A stretch of 33,780 nt of DNA from an uncultured Clostridia bacterium (GCA_944333055.1 CALVKT010000059.1:1-33780), one strand, 5' to 3'; counted from the first letter of the stretch, positions 22,006 through 30,096 are shown. The notes: a model not told the origin generated them from the sequence alone. Numbers and translations: made by a program.

Positions 22006-23478
22006 TCAGACCGTCGACAAATCCCAGGTTTTGCAAGAACAAAACCCCAGACCGTCGACAAATCCCAGGTTTTGCAAGAACAAAACCTGGGATTTCCATA
22101 TTCGCAGAGAGATAAAGCGAAGGGAAAAGGCCTTGGCCAGCCTTTTCATGTTCTGAACCGCGGCAGTCAGGAAGCACTGCTCGCGCATGTTCTGAATGCC
22201 GAGCATGCGAGCAAAACGCAGGCCATGGTTCTCTTTAGCCTCCGCAAAAGATCGTTCAATGGTCTCCTTGCGCCATGCGTAGAGCCGTTTTCCCTTTGGC
22301 GTATTCGTAAAGGCCATGACGCAATCCAGAGCATCCTGCCATACATGTCGTGTCACCATCCTGCGTTTCGTGGATTGACCAAAGCATGCTTCTCTTCTGC
22401 TGCAAGCAGCGCACGTCTTGCTGTCGCAGAAGTATTGCCTGTATCCCTCGCGCGTTGTGGTTTTCCAATACAGCCGATGTTTCTCCGGGCAGATGTACAC
22501 GTCGTGTTCCCCGTCGAACTTGAATCGGTATTTTCCGTAGCTCTTTGTCTTGTGCGTATGCCTCCTGTATCCAATGACGCCCTGTATCCCGTTTTTCTCC
22601 AGCAGATGCGCAGTCTGTGCGTTGTGATATCCGGCGTCCAGTCCCATGTACATGGGCAGATGCCCAAGCCGCTTTTCAATTTCCCGGAGGATCTCCGGCA
22701 AAGGCGTGGTATCGTTGATATTGGCCGGCTCAACATGCACGTTGACGATGACGTTATGTTTGCTGTCCACGGTACGGTGCTCACTGTAATAAAATCCATC
22801 CGGCTTCCCATCTCTGTTCTGCTGTCCGCTCTCCGGGTCCGTCAGGCTCGCCATCCGCGTCTTCCCGCCGCCCTTGGGCGTTGAATCATCGTCGTCATGA
22901 TCAAAAGGCTTTTTCTTCAGAGTTTTCCTGTCCAGATCGAGCTGCGCATTGAGTTCATCCATGTATTCCTTCGGCGTTTCTTCAACGATGATCAGGGCTT
23001 TGCGATGCTTGTTGGCTTTCGCTTTTATATGCGTGGAATCCGTATAGAGAACGTTCCCGCCGACCAACTTCTTCTCGATGCACTGCTGCAAGATGTTGTC
23101 AAAGATTCTCTCTGCGATGTTGTTGTCCCGAAAGCGCCTGACTCGATTTGCGCTGATTGTCGCGTGGTCCGGCCCTTTCTCGGTCAATTTCAATCCCAGA
23201 AACCACTTGAATGCGATATTCTCGTTCACCTGCTGCGCCAGTTTCGTCTCCGACTTGATGCCATACAGATAGCCCAGAAACAGCATGCGGAACAGCAGCT
23301 CCGGCTCGACGGCCGGTCTGCCCGTGTCCGGCGAGTACAGTTCTTTGCACAAGTCATGAATAAAGCTGAAATCCACAGCTGCATCGATCTTTCGCAGAAT
23401 ATGATCCTGGGCCACCAGTTCATCCAGTAGCACGATTTCATACTCACTCTGTCTTCTGGTTTCCTTCTCTCGCAGCAT
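22006..23478 (-). CDS. IS1182-family transposase
   Basis: 490 residues with no frame break, so probably active. The N-terminal part has LDELVAQDHILRKIDAAVDF and the PELLFRMLFLGYLYGIKSE region typical of IS1182/IS5-like DDE enzymes. The catalytic Asp residues are in VLYTDSTHIKA and MGLDAGYHNAQT, and the Glu is in ETIERSFAEAKENHGLRFAR. A CxxC-type cluster (CDSKTCAACSRREAC) stands between the second Asp and the Glu, as usual for the family. The ATG has AAGGAG nine bases upstream. The C-terminus runs through two copies of a 41-bp repeat in different frames (QVLFLQNLGFVDGL, then GFCSCKTWDLSTV), and the stop codon lies in the terminal inverted repeat. Confidence 0.93.
   Translation of the reverse strand: MLREKETRRQSEYEIVLLDELVAQDHILRKIDAAVDFSFIHDLCKELYSPDTGRPAVEPELLFRMLFLGYLYGIKSETKLAQQVNENIAFKWFLGLKLTEKGPDHATISANRVRRFRDNNIAERIFDNILQQCIEKKLVGGNVLYTDSTHIKAKANKHRKALIIVEETPKEYMDELNAQLDLDRKTLKKKPFDHDDDDSTPKGGGKTRMASLTDPESGQQNRDGKPDGFYYSEHRTVDSKHNVIVNVHVEPANINDTTPLPEILREIEKRLGHLPMYMGLDAGYHNAQTAHLLEKNGIQGVIGYRRHTHKTKSYGKYRFKFDGEHDVYICPEKHRLYWKTTTREGYRQYFCDSKTCAACSRREACFGQSTKRRMVTRHVWQDALDCVMAFTNTPKGKRLYAWRKETIERSFAEAKENHGLRFARMLGIQNMREQCFLTAAVQNMKRLAKAFSLRFISLRIWKSQVLFLQNLGFVDGLGFCSCKTWDLSTV
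22007..22093. repeat. 41-bp duplication with hairpin at the IS left end
   Basis: CAGACCGTCGACAAATCCC and the following AGGTTTTGCAAGAACAAAACC occur at 22007-22046 and again at 22048-22087. The second copy continues into ATCCCAGGTTTT / AAAACCTGGGAT, a 12-bp hairpin at 22062-22093. The duplication is not a multiple of three and sets the present C-terminus of the transposase. Confidence 0.85.
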
Positions 23479-23595
23479 GGCCCTCAGCTCCTTTTCTCTT
23501 TCCCGATATATTCGACACCCTCTCTCCTTTTTCCTTTTGGTTTTGCAACATTAAAACAAACTCCCGCTGTTTGCGAGAGTTTGTTGATGGTCTGA

Positions 23596-23618
23596 GGCGC
23601 TTCCGCATGGGAAGCGCC
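23596..23618. terminator. Terminator hairpin, right copy of the IS target duplication
   Basis: Identical to 21983-22005 but followed by TTTT on the plus strand. Before the IS entered, a single hairpin with A run and T run would have served the convergent genes on both sides. Now neither flanking gene has the T run on its own side of the IS. Confidence 0.8.
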
Positions 23619-23638
23619 TTTTGCTGTGCGAGATGCCG

Positions 23639-24370
23639 TCATGGGGCGGCGGCCGGTTCGACGGGCTGCGCGCGCAGCGCGCCGTCGTCCACGCGGTAGC
23701 CGTCGCCATCGACGCTCAGCGTGAGCGTCGCGCCCGGCAGCGGCGTCTGCGTCTGGGTATCGGTGATGGCGATGGTGAGCACCGGGTTCTTCGCGCCGTC
23801 GATGGGCGTCTGGTCGCTCCAGACGATCGTCTCGCCGTCGCTCTGCGCCGTCGCGCCGACGCTGACGTAGGCGCTTTCAAGCGCGTCCCACTTGAGGAAC
23901 ACGCCGCTGGTGCCGCCCAGCGTGAAGGCCGCGTTCATCGGCATGCCCTGCGCGTCGATCAGGCTCAGCGTGAGCATCAGGCCGGAGAGCGAGCTGTCGC
24001 GCGGCGTGTAGCGGCGCATGGTGTCCAGGTACAGCGTGGCCCCGCCCTCCAGCTCGATGGACAGCTGCACGAGCGTATCCTCCTCGCGGACGTAGTTCAG
24101 CGCGCCGGGCATGTAGTTGATGAGCATGGAGCCGTAGCCGCCGTTTTGAAAGAAGTCGCCCATCTGCGCGTCGCGCCAGGCTTCGCGCTCCTCCGGGGAG
24201 AGCAGGCCGCGCTCGACGATCAGCGATTCCAGCGCGTCGAGAAACGCGTCGTAGCTGTCCTGCAGGGAGAGCAGGTCGTCCACGCTCAGCAGCGGATCGC
24301 CCTCCGCCGCAAGCGCGCACAGCGGCACGCACAGCAGCAGCGCCGCAAGCAGCATCGTCATCGTCCGCAT
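23639..24370 (-). CDS. Secreted protein of unknown function
   Basis: 243 residues from ATG 24370, chosen because AGGGGG lies seven bases upstream; the frame opens seven codons earlier without such a site. A signal peptide (MRTMTMLLAALLLCVPLCALA) is followed by a helical acidic part (LLSVDDLLSLQDSYDAFLDALESLIVERG in about 28-60). From about 90 there are beta-rich stretches with VQLSIELEGGATLYLD, LMLTLSLIDAQ and NPVLTIAITDT, and finally a short Ala/Pro tail. I do not recognise the family. It is the last gene of the phosphodiester glycosidase operon, 30 bases after the preceding stop. It is likely an extracellular partner or an unrelated exported protein. Its original terminator has been split by the IS. 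Confidence 0.7.
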   Translation of the reverse strand: MRTMTMLLAALLLCVPLCALAAEGDPLLSVDDLLSLQDSYDAFLDALESLIVERGLLSPEEREAWRDAQMGDFFQNGGYGSMLINYMPGALNYVREEDTLVQLSIELEGGATLYLDTMRRYTPRDSSLSGLMLTLSLIDAQGMPMNAAFTLGGTSGVFLKWDALESAYVSVGATAQSDGETIVWSDQTPIDGAKNPVLTIAITDTQTQTPLPGATLTLSVDGDGYRVDDGALRAQPVEPAAAP

Positions 24371-24400
24371 CGGCAGGCCCCCTGTCCGCATGGTCGTCTG

Positions 24401-25243
24401 TTATCGGGTGAAATAGATGATGTCGCTGACGTTGCGCTCGCGCGAGCCGCTGGTCTTGTTGACGCGCTCGCCGTTCAGGATCATGGTCGCGCTGCCGCCG
24501 CCGTCCAGGTTATAGGCGATGCGGCAGCCCTGTTCCACGAAGACCTGCTGGAGCTCCTGCAGCGTCATGCCCAGGTCGCTCCAGCCTTCGCGGCGGCCGT
24601 CGGCGACGATGAGCACGTAGTGGTTCGCGTCCACCTGGCCGATGGCCGTGCGCGGCTCGCGGATGGTGTCCTTGGTGGAGATGATGTACTTTTCCGGCAG
24701 CTCGACGATCTCGTAGTTGTCCACGAGCAGCGGGCCGAACGTGAAGCACTGCACCACGCCGTCGGCGAGAAGCTGCTCACCGGCGCCCGTCTCATAGGTG
24801 TTGCGCGGGATGGCGGCAAACGTGCCGTCCGCGTAGACGAGCAGCTGGTCGCGCGTGGTCGCCATGTCGCGGTAGAGCACGCCGTTGCGGATGACCAGAC
24901 CGACCTTGTCCTTGTAGTTGTAGTAGTCGCCGTTGATGGCGAGCACGGCGTCGTGGCGCGCGGCGATGTCGCTGGTGGCTTCCGCCTCGCTCTTGGAGTA
25001 CTCCTCGCCCGCAAACGCGGTCTGCATCTGCGCGGGATCGTCCACGTGGACGTTGGCCACGAAGAAGCGCAGCTCCGTGTTGTTAAACGCGTAGCACCAG
25101 CGGTCAACGGTGATCTTCAGCGTGCCGTAGTCGTAGGTGTTGGTTTCCTCGATGGTCTTGCTGTTGGGTTCGGTGGCGGCCTGCGCAAAGGCGCTCAGCG
25201 CGCACAGCAGCGCGGCGAGCAGGAGCAGGAAATGCTTCTTCAT
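24401..25243 (-). CDS. Secreted phosphodiester glycosidase (NAGPA family)
   Basis: 280 residues. The signal peptide is MKKHFLLLLAALLCALSAFA with AQAA after it. The remainder is a NAGPA/DUF2233 domain: AVLAINGDYYNYKD, GLVIRNGVLYRD, FGPLLVDN, EPRTAIGQVDANHYVLIVADGR and YNLDGGGSATMILNGE near the end. The family includes the enzyme that uncovers mannose 6-phosphate in lysosomes; bacterial members are thought to cleave sugar-phosphodiester links, perhaps in wall teichoic-acid-like polymers or exopolysaccharide caps. The ATG has AAAGGA upstream. It is a paralog of the next gene upstream (25292-26485) but lacks that gene's long N-terminus. It probably acts outside the cell or is anchored only by its leader. 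Confidence 0.88.
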   Translation of the reverse strand: MKKHFLLLLAALLCALSAFAQAATEPNSKTIEETNTYDYGTLKITVDRWCYAFNNTELRFFVANVHVDDPAQMQTAFAGEEYSKSEAEATSDIAARHDAVLAINGDYYNYKDKVGLVIRNGVLYRDMATTRDQLLVYADGTFAAIPRNTYETGAGEQLLADGVVQCFTFGPLLVDNYEIVELPEKYIISTKDTIREPRTAIGQVDANHYVLIVADGRREGWSDLGMTLQELQQVFVEQGCRIAYNLDGGGSATMILNGERVNKTSGSRERNVSDIIYFTR

Positions 25244-25291
25244 GGGATACTTCCTTTCAAAAAACGGATCGGACGGTCTTTCGACATGGGA

Positions 25292-26485
25292 TCAGGAGGG
25301 GTTGGGCATGAACATGATCACGTCGCTGACGGAGCGCTCCTTGCCGCCGGAGGGCATGTTGATGACTTCGCCCAGGAAGTAGAGCGTCGTGGAGCCGCCG
25401 CCGTCCAGGTTGAAGGCGAACTGCGCGCCCTCGTCGAGGAAGAGCTGCTGGAGCTGCGGCATGCTCGCGCCGGTGGAGTAGCCTTCGCGGCGGCCGTCGA
25501 CGACGATGACGATGTAGTGCAGGGGGCCGAGCTGGCCGATGGCCGTGCGCGGTTCGTAGTAGCCGTCGTGGCAGTTGACGTAGAAGGATTCGGGCAGATC
25601 GGCCGCCTCGCCGTTTTCCACGAGCACGGGGCCGAACTCAAAGGTCTGCCACGTGTTGTCCTGCTCCAGTTGGTTGGCCACCAGGCCCTGCTTGCCGGAG
25701 CGGTCCGTCAGCGCGGAGAAGTCGCCGTTTTCATCGACCACCAGCAGGTGATGCCTGCGGATGTTCTGCTTGCGCAGCAGCTCGCCGTTGCGGATGATGA
25801 CGCCGTCGCGGTGGTAGCGGCAGAAGTCCGCGTTGATCGCCAGCACCGGGCTGTAGCGCCCGGCGATGTCGCTGACGGCCTCGTAGATGCCGCTGCGGAA
25901 GTCGTCGCCGGCGAAGGCCGTGCGAAGCTGGCTCACGTCGCTGAGCTGGATGTCGCACACGAAGTACGTCATGCCGTCCTTCTTCTTCTGCTCGATGGCG
26001 ACGCTCAGCTTCTCCGTCTCATAGCGCAGCTCGCCCGGCGCATATTCCTTGAAGGCGCTCGTGGGTTCGGGCGTGACGCTGGGGTCGGGCGTGGCCAAGG
26101 CCTGCTCGATGATTGCCTGCTGATTCTGCGCGTCGATGGCGAGCGCCTGGCCCAGCTCGCTGTCGGGCGCGGGCGTGGAGCCGGGCAGCGTCTTGACGGT
26201 CTTCTCGTTCTGCACCGCCGCCCACTGCGCAAAGCGCGTCTGCACGTCCGGCACGTCGCTCAACGGCGCGCTGGCGTTGCACAGCGTCAGCAGCATGCAG
26301 GCGCCAAGCAGCGTCATCAGCATGCGGTCGGTGTTCGGGTGAATCGGAGGAAGATCGAAATGGCGTCTGCGAAACCGGGTCGCGTGCTCCACGCGCGTCT
26401 CTTCCTGCGGCGGTCGGTCGTAGCGGCGCATCGGGGTGCGCGTGAAGGTATCCAGATGCCGTGCGTTCTTCCTGCGTCCGGCCAT
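25292..26485 (-). CDS. Membrane-anchored phosphodiester glycosidase (NAGPA family)
   Basis: 397 residues from ATG 26485, which has GAGGGGG seven bases before it; the earlier ATG at 26506 has none. Residues 1-53 are a basic cytoplasmic stretch (RRKNARH, RRYDRPP, RFRRRHFD) and 54-70 are a membrane segment. About 70-145 form a low-complexity linker (TLPGSTPAPDSELG, ATPDPSVTPEPTS). The rest is the NAGPA domain with VLAINADFCRYHRDG, VIIRNGELL, FGPVLVENGE, EPRTAIGQLGPLHYIVIVVDGR and FNLDGGGSTTLYFLG. It resembles the shorter paralog downstream in the same operon. It is the first gene of the operon, behind a perfect consensus promoter. The anchored and secreted forms may act on the same extracellular polymer. 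Confidence 0.88.
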   Translation of the reverse strand: MAGRRKNARHLDTFTRTPMRRYDRPPQEETRVEHATRFRRRHFDLPPIHPNTDRMLMTLLGACMLLTLCNASAPLSDVPDVQTRFAQWAAVQNEKTVKTLPGSTPAPDSELGQALAIDAQNQQAIIEQALATPDPSVTPEPTSAFKEYAPGELRYETEKLSVAIEQKKKDGMTYFVCDIQLSDVSQLRTAFAGDDFRSGIYEAVSDIAGRYSPVLAINADFCRYHRDGVIIRNGELLRKQNIRRHHLLVVDENGDFSALTDRSGKQGLVANQLEQDNTWQTFEFGPVLVENGEAADLPESFYVNCHDGYYEPRTAIGQLGPLHYIVIVVDGRREGYSTGASMPQLQQLFLDEGAQFAFNLDGGGSTTLYFLGEVINMPSGGKERSVSDVIMFMPNPS

Positions 26486-26521
26486 CGGCGCGCCCCCTCT
26501 CCTCATAAAAAGTCAGCATAT

Positions 26522-26550
26522 ATTATACTTCCTTCTTCCTGCCGTGTCAA
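26522..26550 (-). promoter_or_regulatory. Consensus promoter of the glycosidase operon
   Basis: TTGACA (26550-26545) and TATAAT (26527-26522) with exactly 17 bases between them on the minus strand, a perfect sigma-A consensus. Transcription should begin about 30 bases before the start codon at 26485. Confidence 0.88.
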
Positions 26551-26643
26551 ACGATTGAAAAAATTATCAATATTCTTTCACAATTTGCGCCCGCGTGGGG
26601 ACGCATACGGCGCGCGTTTGGCGCATAGATTTACAAAAATGAA

Positions 26644-26671
26644 TTGACCCTGCAATTTTAGTTCTTATAAT
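26644..26671 (+). promoter_or_regulatory. Upstream promoter of the amino-acid ABC operon
   Basis: TTGACC (26644-26649) and TATAAT (26666-26671) with a 16-base spacer. It is the first of two tandem promoters before the ATPase gene. Confidence 0.65.
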
Positions 26672-26722
26672 GAGGCGAAAATGATGTATGAAATTAGAAA
26701 ATGAATTTATGTAAAACAGTTC

Positions 26723-26751
26723 TTGCATTTAACGGCGCAATATGGTATAAT
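26723..26751 (+). promoter_or_regulatory. Proximal promoter of the amino-acid ABC operon
   Basis: TTGCAT (26723-26728), 17 bases, TATAAT (26746-26751) with an extended TGG before the -10 box. It leaves a leader of about 100 bases before the TTG start of the ATPase. Confidence 0.75.
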
Positions 26752-26854
26752 GCACTTACGCTGTTTCATCGGACTAACGTGCGAAAGCGCCGGCGTCCGT
26801 GGGGACGCGCATTACGTTGATCGGGATGCCGGATCGATGGCGGGAGGCGTTCGT

Positions 26855-27577
26855 TTGATTGAGCTGAAAAACGTACACAAGAAGTTCGGCCATCTGGAGG
26901 TGCTCAAGGGCATCGACCTGACGGTGACAAAGGGCGAAAAGCTGGTCATCATCGGCCCAAGCGGATCGGGCAAGAGCACGCTGATCCGCTGCATGAACGG
27001 CCTGGAGGAAGTGACCAGCGGCGAGGTGTACATCGACGGCAAGAAGATGACCCACAAGACGCGGGCCGCGCTCAACCGGCAGTATTCCTCGATGGTCTTC
27101 CAGCAGTTCAACCTCTACCCGCACCTGACGGTGCTGGAGAACCTGACGCTGGCGCCCATCAAGCTCAAGAAGGTGAAGAAGGAGGAGGCCGATGCGCTGG
27201 CCATGGAGAACCTTCAGCGCGTGGGGCTGGTGCAAAAGGCGCACGTCTATCCCACGACGCTCTCCGGCGGCCAGCAGCAGCGCATCGCCATCGCGCGTTC
27301 GCTGACGATGAAAAACCCCGTGATCTACTTTGACGAGCCGACGTCGGCGCTCGACCCGGAGATGGTGCAGGAAGTGCTGGACATCATGATCGGGCTGAGC
27401 CACGACGATGTGACGATGGTCGTCGTCACCCACGAGATGGGCTTCGCCCGCGAGGTGGCCGACCGCGTGGTCTTCTGCGACGAGGGCCGCATTCTGGAAG
27501 AAGGCACGCCGGAGCACTTCTTCGTCAACCCGGAGAACGAGCGCACGCGCGCCTTCCTCTCCAAGATTCTCAGATGA
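26855..27577 (+). CDS. glnQ: Polar amino-acid ABC transporter ATPase, TTG start
   Basis: 240 residues from TTG 26855, which has GGGAGG seven bases upstream and gives the normal N-terminus [12 protein letters not shown]. The longer frame from 26723 is open by chance. Walker [10 protein letters not shown] is at 34-42, the Q loop [10 protein letters not shown] at 81-90, the signature LSGGQQQR at 136-143, Walker B VIYFDEP at 156-162, and the H loop is in VVVTHEMGF. It is the GlnQ/HisP subclass that powers uptake of glutamine, glutamate, cystine or other polar amino acids. The binding protein and two permeases follow in order, so the transporter is complete. The exact substrate is not readable. 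Confidence 0.93.
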   Translation: MIELKNVHKKFGHLEVLKGIDLTVTKGEKLVIIGPSGSGKSTLIRCMNGLEEVTSGEVYIDGKKMTHKTRAALNRQYSSMVFQQFNLYPHLTVLENLTLAPIKLKKVKKEEADALAMENLQRVGLVQKAHVYPTTLSGGQQQRIAIARSLTMKNPVIYFDEPTSALDPEMVQEVLDIMIGLSHDDVTMVVVTHEMGFAREVADRVVFCDEGRILEEGTPEHFFVNPENERTRAFLSKILR

Positions 27578-27671
27578 TGACCGTCCTGCGGTTGTCCATA
27601 AATTCGCCGTCGCCGCGCGCGGCCGCCTGACGCCGCCGCGTGGACGAGGCCAGCATGAAGGAGGAAAACCT

Positions 27672-28454
27672 ATGAAAAAGATGATGATGCTCGTGCTTGC
27701 CGTCGTGATGCTGCTGTCCATGACCGTCGCGGCGAACGCAGAAACCTTCCGGGTCGGCGTCAAACAGGACGTGTACGGCTTCGGCTATCTGGACGAGACG
27801 ACGGGCGAATACTCCGGCATGGAGATCGATCTGGGCGCCAAGCTCGCGGAAGCGCTGGGCTATGACGACGTGGAATACACGACCGTCACCGCGGCCACGC
27901 GCGGCCAGATGCTGGACAACGGCGAGCTGGACTGCGTCATCGCCACGTTCACCATCAAGCCCGAACGCAAGGAAAGCTGGGACTTCTCCACGCCGTACTA
28001 CGTGGACGCCGTGACCGTGCTGGTGGAGACCAGCAGCGGCATCACCGATCTGGCGGGCCTCAAGGACAAGACGGTGGGCGTCTCCACCGGCTCCACCTCC
28101 GCCAAGGCGCTGGCCACGGCCATGGCCGAGGCGGGCCTGATCGAGGGCTTCGACGCCGATGCGTTTGAGATTGCGACGTTTGACAATGGCGTCAAGTTCA
28201 AGGAGTTTGACGACTATCCGGCCATTTCCCTGGCGCTGGACGCCGGCGACGTGGACGCCTTCTGCGTGGACAAGTCCATCCTGGCCAACTACAAGACCGA
28301 CGACCGCAGCTTCATCGACGCGTCCTTCTCCCCGCAGGAGTACGGCGTGGCGACCAAGAAGGGCTCCGAGCTCTCCGCCAAGATCGAAGCGCTGATCACG
28401 ACCTGGCTGGAAGACGGCACCATCGACGCCATGATCGCGGAGTGGGGTCTGTAA
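27672..28454 (+). CDS. Amino-acid ABC transporter substrate-binding protein
   Basis: 260 residues. A signal peptide (MKKMMMLVLAVVMLLSMTVA, ANA then ET) has no lipobox Cys, unusual for a Gram-positive binding protein; it may be held by the permease or by a wall association, or be free. The mature domain has the family 3 pattern: FRVGVKQDVYGFGYLDE, YSGMEIDLGAKLAEALGY, GELDCVIATFTIKPERKESWDFSTPYY, LKDKTVGVSTGSTS and DAFCVDKSILANYK. TPERK-type residues that usually bind the alpha-amino and carboxyl groups are present as KPERK. AGGAGG precedes the ATG. A GC hairpin after the gene may make its message more abundant than that of the permeases. Confidence 0.92.
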   Translation: MKKMMMLVLAVVMLLSMTVAANAETFRVGVKQDVYGFGYLDETTGEYSGMEIDLGAKLAEALGYDDVEYTTVTAATRGQMLDNGELDCVIATFTIKPERKESWDFSTPYYVDAVTVLVETSSGITDLAGLKDKTVGVSTGSTSAKALATAMAEAGLIEGFDADAFEIATFDNGVKFKEFDDYPAISLALDAGDVDAFCVDKSILANYKTDDRSFIDASFSPQEYGVATKKGSELSAKIEALITTWLEDGTIDAMIAEWGL

Positions 28455-28469
28455 CGCCGCTGCAAACGT

Positions 28470-28493
28470 GCGCACGGCCGGGCGGCCGTGCGC
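28470..28493 (+). terminator. Attenuator-type hairpin after the binding-protein gene
   Basis: GCGCACGGCC and GGCCGTGCGC form a perfect 10-bp stem around GGGC, followed by CCTTTCT. Partial termination here would leave more binding protein than permease, a frequent arrangement in ABC operons. Confidence 0.65.
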
Positions 28494-28578
28494 CCTTTCT
28501 ACTTATTAGATGCGCCGTCGGAAAGCGGCGCGCAGGAGACCCGCACAGCAGCGGGACGCATCTGGGAGGTGACGCGCA

Positions 28579-29301
28579 ATGGAGACCGTATGGAGCGCCA
28601 AGGCATGGGCGACCGTGTGGCAATATCGAGCGACGTTTTTAAACGGCCTGCTCAACACGCTGCAAAGCGCCGTCGTGGGCCTGCTCATCGCCATGGCGAT
28701 CGGCTTCGCGCTGGGCCTGATGGCCACCGGCAGCGTGAAGGGGCTGCGGATGTTTGCGCGCGCCTACGTGGAATTCTTCCAGAACACGCCGCTGATTTTG
28801 CAGGTCTGCTTCCTGTACTACGCGCTGGCGTATTCGGGCGTCAAGATCACGGTCGTGACGGTGGGCTTCATCTCGCTGGGGCTCTACCACGGGGCGTACG
28901 TCGCGGAGGTCGTGCGCGCAGGCATCCAGTCGATTCCGCTCGGACAATTCGACGCGGCGCGCGCGCAGGGCTTTGAATACACGGACACCATGCGCTACAT
29001 CATCCTGCCCCAGACGGCCAAGATCATCCTGCCGCCGATGATCAATCAGGTCGTCGCGCTGATCAAGAACACGAGCTGCCTGTACATCATCGGCGGCGCG
29101 GACCTGATCGCCACGACGTACAACTTCGTCACCGGCGAGTCGACGGGCGGCGCATACGGCCCCGCGTATCTGGTGGGCGGCGTGCTGTTCTTCTGCGTGT
29201 GCTATCCGCTCTCGATGATCGCCGGCCGTTGGGAGCGCCGGCTCAAGGAGCGCGACGCGGTGAAGCCCGACAAGGCGGATGCAAAGGAGGCGACGGCCTG
29301 A
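28579..29301 (+). CDS. Amino-acid ABC transporter permease 1
   Basis: 240 residues, GlnP/HisM class, with five hydrophobic segments. The first follows NGLLNTLQSAVVGLLIAM. ARAYVEFFQNTPLILQVCF is the family's N-terminal signature, and the cytoplasmic EAA loop is read as VVRAGIQSIPLGQFDAARAQG, leading into YIILPQTAKIILPPMINQ. It forms a membrane channel with the second permease and is driven by GlnQ. The ATG has GGGAGGT seven bases upstream. A polar, charged tail of about 20 residues ends the protein. The stop overlaps the next start by one base. Confidence 0.93.
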   Translation: METVWSAKAWATVWQYRATFLNGLLNTLQSAVVGLLIAMAIGFALGLMATGSVKGLRMFARAYVEFFQNTPLILQVCFLYYALAYSGVKITVVTVGFISLGLYHGAYVAEVVRAGIQSIPLGQFDAARAQGFEYTDTMRYIILPQTAKIILPPMINQVVALIKNTSCLYIIGGADLIATTYNFVTGESTGGAYGPAYLVGGVLFFCVCYPLSMIAGRWERRLKERDAVKPDKADAKEATA

Positions 29302-30086
29302 TGGAACAGTTCATGCAGGACCTGCGGGGCAGCTTTGGCATCCTCAAGAACCCGGACGTCATCGGCTACCTGCTCAAGGGCCTCGCCTTCACGCTGGGCA
29401 TCTCCTTTTGCACGATCGTGCTGAGCGTCACCGTGGGCGCGGTGCTCGCGCTCGTGCGCAATTACTGCACGAAGGGCCCGGCGCGCGTGCTGCGGCGGAT
29501 CGCCTCGGCCTACATCGAGCTCTTTCGCAACACGCCGCTGATGCTCTGGATGTTCATCTGCTTTGTGATGTGCCCCGCGCCGTCGTTCAGCAAGGCGTTC
29601 GCCGAGATGCTGGGCTTCACCTCGACCGTCGCGGTCAAGACGCTGTTCAAGGCGATTGTCGCCTTCACGCTCTTCACCTCGGCGATCATGGCGGAGATCA
29701 TCCGCGGCGGCCTCAATTCCGTGGCCAAGGGCCAGTTTGAGGCGGCGTATGCGCAGGGCTTTGGCACCTTGCAGACGATGACGCTCATCGTGCTGCCGCA
29801 GGCATTTCGCAACATCATCCCCACGCTGCTCTCCCAGATGATCACCACGATCAAGGACTCCAGCTACATGGCGAGCCTGGTGACGGTGGAGCTGATGGGC
29901 TGCACAAAGCTGATCATCTCCAAGGCCAACAGCTACAACGGCACGTGGGTTGACCGCTTCAACCGCGGCACCATCCACGTCACCGATGTGTTCGTGCTCT
30001 TTGGCTTTGCATTCCTCGTCTATTTTGCCATCAACTTCACGCTCTCGTGCTTCGTGCGCCGCATGCGCGCGCGCAGGCGCGCATGA
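29301..30086 (+). CDS. Amino-acid ABC transporter permease 2
   Basis: 261 residues from ATG 29301, which shares its A with the TGA of the first permease; GGAGG lies 12 bases before it, so translation is coupled. The same family pattern is seen: ASAYIELFRNTPLMLWMFI and the EAA loop IIRGGLNSVAKGQFEAAYAQG with MTLIVLPQAFRNIIPTL. It has an extra segment between the first two motifs compared with its neighbour. It ends in a basic RRMRARRRA tail. The open frame before 29301 lies within the preceding gene and is ignored. A terminator follows. Confidence 0.93.
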   Translation: MEQFMQDLRGSFGILKNPDVIGYLLKGLAFTLGISFCTIVLSVTVGAVLALVRNYCTKGPARVLRRIASAYIELFRNTPLMLWMFICFVMCPAPSFSKAFAEMLGFTSTVAVKTLFKAIVAFTLFTSAIMAEIIRGGLNSVAKGQFEAAYAQGFGTLQTMTLIVLPQAFRNIIPTLLSQMITTIKDSSYMASLVTVELMGCTKLIISKANSYNGTWVDRFNRGTIHVTDVFVLFGFAFLVYFAINFTLSCFVRRMRARRRA

Positions 30087-30096
30087 GCGCAGGACG

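Larger units (their letters stand above)
22006..23595 (-). mobile_element. IS1182-family insertion sequence, 1590 bp
   Basis: Terminal inverted repeats are TCAGACCGTCGACAAA on the left and the reverse complement of TTTGTTGATGGTCTGA on the right (14 of 16 bases agree). The element is flanked by a perfect 23-bp direct repeat, the terminator hairpin, which I take as the target duplication; long and variable duplications are known for this family. It carries one transposase gene on the minus strand. The left end contains a 41-bp tandem duplication. Confidence 0.85.

Noticed and set aside
23621-26647. Plus-strand frame of 1008 codons opposite the glycosidase operon
   Set aside because: It covers three real minus-strand genes and their promoter, is dominated by Ala/Val/Arg/His/Asp, and matches no family. 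An antisense shadow.
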